From positions 1 through 6,932 of the forward strand of contig JAJZLA010000082.1 in the NCBI GenBank assembly GCA_021803845.1: a stretch of 6,932 nt of DNA. The letters run 5' to 3'. Below the pieces are notes generated by a model, which was given only the letters and a program-made list of their open reading frames with translations, had not been told where the DNA came from and searched no databases. The stretch comes from a bacterium (lineage in GTDB: Bacteria > SZUA-79 > Acidulodesulfobacterales > Acidulodesulfobacteraceae). Positions 5,777-6,932 of this stretch are shown one piece after another (the stretch's first letter is position 1; every line of letters begins with the position of its first letter). Both the position numbers and the translations under genes were made by a program.

Positions 5777-6166
5777 ATGAAGTATTCTAATTTAACCGCA
5801 AGCATTCCTGAAGAATTAAAAGAAGAAGTTAAGGAACGCGCTAAATCCGAAGACTTAACGATATCCGATATCGTAATGGTAGCTCTTGAAAAGTTTTTGA
5901 CAAATAGCGATGACGATAGAAATTCAAAAAAAAGTCATACCTATATAGTCGGCGGCTCCAAATCGCCTTCTAAATCTTTGAAAATAACAACTAATATTAA
6001 TAAAAAAAGAGTTAAACATATTGCCTTGATTTCAAACCCTTCGCATTTTTCACAAAAGCCGTACGATAAAGTCAAAGACCTAATAGGGCGGATTCCAATA
6101 GATATTCCGGATTTAGGAAGAAATCACAAACGCTATATTTCGGAATGCTTTGAGGAAAATGAATAA
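5777..6166 (+). CDS. Ribbon-helix-helix (CopG/Arc-like) antitoxin
   Basis: 129 residues. The N-terminal LTASIPEELKEEVKERAKSE (6-25), followed by LTISDIVMVALEKFL (27-41), is a ribbon-helix-helix DNA-binding domain: a short strand, two helices and a turn. A polar linker (44-90) leads to a C-terminal KVKDLIGRIPIDIPDLG (98-114), the kind of segment with which RHH antitoxins bind PIN toxins. The RBS GGGGAG (5761-5766) is 10 bases before the ATG. Its 3' end overlaps the toxin start. It is expected to repress its own promoter and neutralise the PIN RNase; this is inferred from the family. Confidence 0.87.
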   Translation: MKYSNLTASIPEELKEEVKERAKSEDLTISDIVMVALEKFLTNSDDDRNSKKSHTYIVGGSKSPSKSLKITTNINKKRVKHIALISNPSHFSQKPYDKVKDLIGRIPIDIPDLGRNHKRYISECFEENE

Positions 6167-6581
6167 AATCATAATAGACACAGGTCATCTTCTCGCTCTT
6201 ATGAATCCTCGCGATAAAGACCATCTTATTTGCCTTAATTTTTTTAAATCATTTGAGGGGAAAATATTTATACCGGAAGCGGTAATTACCGAAACGGCTT
6301 ATTTTCTTGGCAAGCGTGTATCTGTGGAAGCTCAGATACAATTATTAGATTTTATTTTTAAAGGCGGTTTTAGCATTATATCTCAAACTGAAAATATGTT
6401 ATTGAGAGAAACAGAACTTATAAAAAAATATAAAAACGTGCCTATGGATTTTGCCGATGCAACCATAGTCGCATTTGCCGAAGAATCCAAGATTTATGAT
6501 ATTTTCACTCTCGATAAAGATTTTAGCATATACCGCGCCGCTAAAAGAAAAAAATCTTTTATAGTCTGGCCGAAGCAGTAA
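6159..6581 (+). CDS. PIN-domain ribonuclease toxin, VapC-like
   Basis: 140 residues from the ATG at 6159, chosen because it gives the standard opening MNKIIIDTGHLLALMN. A TTG at 6150 would add three residues. The PIN acidic residues are present: D7, E45 (AVITETAYFLG), D97/D100 (MDFADATIVAFAEE) and D119/D121 (FTLDKDF). These bind the metal ions used for RNA cleavage; many VapC toxins cut tRNA or rRNA, but the target here is unknown. The ATG overlaps the antitoxin's last codons by 8 bases (6159-6166), indicating coupled translation. A GAGGA at 6152-6156 is close to the ATG. The frame is intact, in contrast to the DUF3368 toxin upstream. No terminator lies directly after the stop. Confidence 0.9.
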   Translation: MNKIIIDTGHLLALMNPRDKDHLICLNFFKSFEGKIFIPEAVITETAYFLGKRVSVEAQIQLLDFIFKGGFSIISQTENMLLRETELIKKYKNVPMDFADATIVAFAEESKIYDIFTLDKDFSIYRAAKRKKSFIVWPKQ

Positions 6582-6616
6582 TAAAATAATATTCTTTAAA
6601 AAAATACAAAAAATAC

Positions 6617-6644
6617 TTGATAAGATATTTTTATATGCTATAAT
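6617..6644 (+). promoter_or_regulatory. Consensus sigma-70-type promoter with no gene downstream
   Basis: TTGATA (6617-6622), a 16-base spacer, then TATAAT (6639-6644), preceded by TGC (extended -10). This is the best promoter in the window. The only element downstream before the terminator at 6828-6862 is repeat copy F. It would give a transcript of roughly 210 bases, possibly a small RNA or the remains of a lost gene's leader. Confidence 0.55.
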
Positions 6645-6751
6645 AAAATTATTAATAGCGTGCGGTATATTTTTTAATTTGTCATTCAATGTGGGATTAA
6701 AAGTCTGACATTTTATATAAAATATATGACTTGCATATTTTGATCAATGTG

Positions 6752-6875
6752 AATTAAAGGTGTCAGATTTATTCACTCCGGCTGGCATAAAAGCTTCGCT
6801 TTTATAAACGCCCGCCTCCGTATCTTTACTCCCGACTGCGTTTGACGCGGCCGGGAGTTTTTGTTTTCATTTATT
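6752..6875 (+). repeat. Dispersed hairpin repeat, copy F (with ~46-bp insertion)
   Basis: The left end AATTAAAGGTGTCAGATTTATT (6752-6773) is identical to copies B and C. Then comes about 46 bp absent from the others (about 6774-6820), then the standard CTTTACTCCCG and hairpin (6828-6858) and a T-rich tail. The insert contains its own perfect 8-bp hairpin, ATAAAAGC and GCTTTTAT around TTC (6787-6805). Confidence 0.88.
6828..6862 (+). terminator. Intrinsic terminator in repeat copy F
   Basis: ACTCCCG (6828-6834) pairs with CGGGAGT (6852-6858). The inner stem GCGT-TTG-ACGC is at 6838-6848, and the right bulge is GGC. TTTTT runs to 6862. It would end transcripts from the promoter at 6617, and perhaps read-through from the VapC-like operon. 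Confidence 0.65.
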
Positions 6876-6879
6876 GCCT

Positions 6880-6896
6880 CATAACTTGCCGTTATG
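6880..6896. repeat. Short hairpin with TTGCC loop
   Basis: CATAAC (6880-6885) pairs with GTTATG (6891-6896) around TTGCC. It is short, but the apex reads CTTGC, like the larger palindromes at 5464-5498 and 5592-5639. Confidence 0.4.
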
Positions 6897-6932
6897 TAAA
6901 CTTAAATTATTTATCGATTTTCATATTTAAAA

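Larger units (their letters stand above)
6582..6932. other. Terminal stretch with an orphan promoter and repeat copy F, no gene
   Basis: 351 bases with no plausible coding region on either strand. It holds a consensus promoter (6617-6644), about 110 bases of AT-rich sequence with only a few-codon ORFs, repeat copy F with its terminator (6752-6875), and a small hairpin with a TTGCC loop (6880-6896). Confidence 0.65.

Noticed and set aside
5545..5805. A 62-residue plus ORF (5545-5733) and a 65-residue minus ORF (5608-5805)
   Set aside because: Both run across the 18-bp palindrome and the promoter region and have low-complexity translations. The plus ORF has no convincing ribosome binding site at its start.
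6399..6689. Minus-strand ORF opposite the VapC-like gene
   Set aside because: It is a shadow of the PIN-domain gene, with no independent support.
6710..6723. 14-base perfect palindrome ATTTTATATAAAAT as an operator
   Set aside because: It is made only of A and T in very AT-rich DNA, so a chance palindrome is likely.

Overview
This is a strongly AT-rich window with ordinary bacterial gene signals: Shine-Dalgarno sites, TATAAT-type -10 boxes, a GTG start, and hairpin-plus-T terminators. I cannot name the organism. The toxin-antitoxin families and the dispersed palindromic repeats suggest an AT-rich, probably Gram-negative or candidate-phylum bacterium carrying an accessory (defence or mobile) island. 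No housekeeping gene, tRNA, rRNA, transposase, integrase or CRISPR array is visible.

Layout. (1) 168-1631: a P-loop ATPase of the Sll1717-like type, with clear Walker A and B motifs. (2) 1711-2265: about 550 bases with no full-length gene. It holds three copies of a roughly 80-bp dispersed repeat (A, B, C) whose right half is a hairpin followed by Ts. Between A and B lies a promoter-like TATAAT and an 18-codon ORF. Between B and C lies a 35-residue N-terminal stub of a SIR2-family protein. (3) 2299-3351: an unrecognised protein with two membrane segments, whose stop codon is the first three bases of repeat copy D. (4) 3436-4329: a probable PD-(D/E)XK nuclease, followed by a degenerate copy E. 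(5) 4543-5284: a UPF0175 antitoxin and a DUF3368 PIN-like toxin with a +1 frameshift in a T7 run. (6) 5285-5776: a non-coding stretch full of strong palindromes, several with CTTGC at or near the apex. (7) 5777-6581: an intact ribbon-helix-helix antitoxin and VapC-like PIN toxin pair, overlapping by 8 bases. (8) 6582-6932: an orphan consensus promoter leading into repeat copy F and its terminator, with no gene between.

Reading. Genes of defence or addiction type are separated by copies of one hairpin-bearing repeat, whose left end abuts or supplies stop codons and whose right end looks like an intrinsic terminator. This resembles a cassette array in which units have been gained, truncated and lost at the repeats. 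The repeat lacks the integron attC core motifs I could check, and no recombinase is present, so the mechanism is unknown. The transmembrane-protein plus nuclease pair and the SIR2 remnant are the best candidates for something undescribed, but a defence role is inference from gene types and context only.
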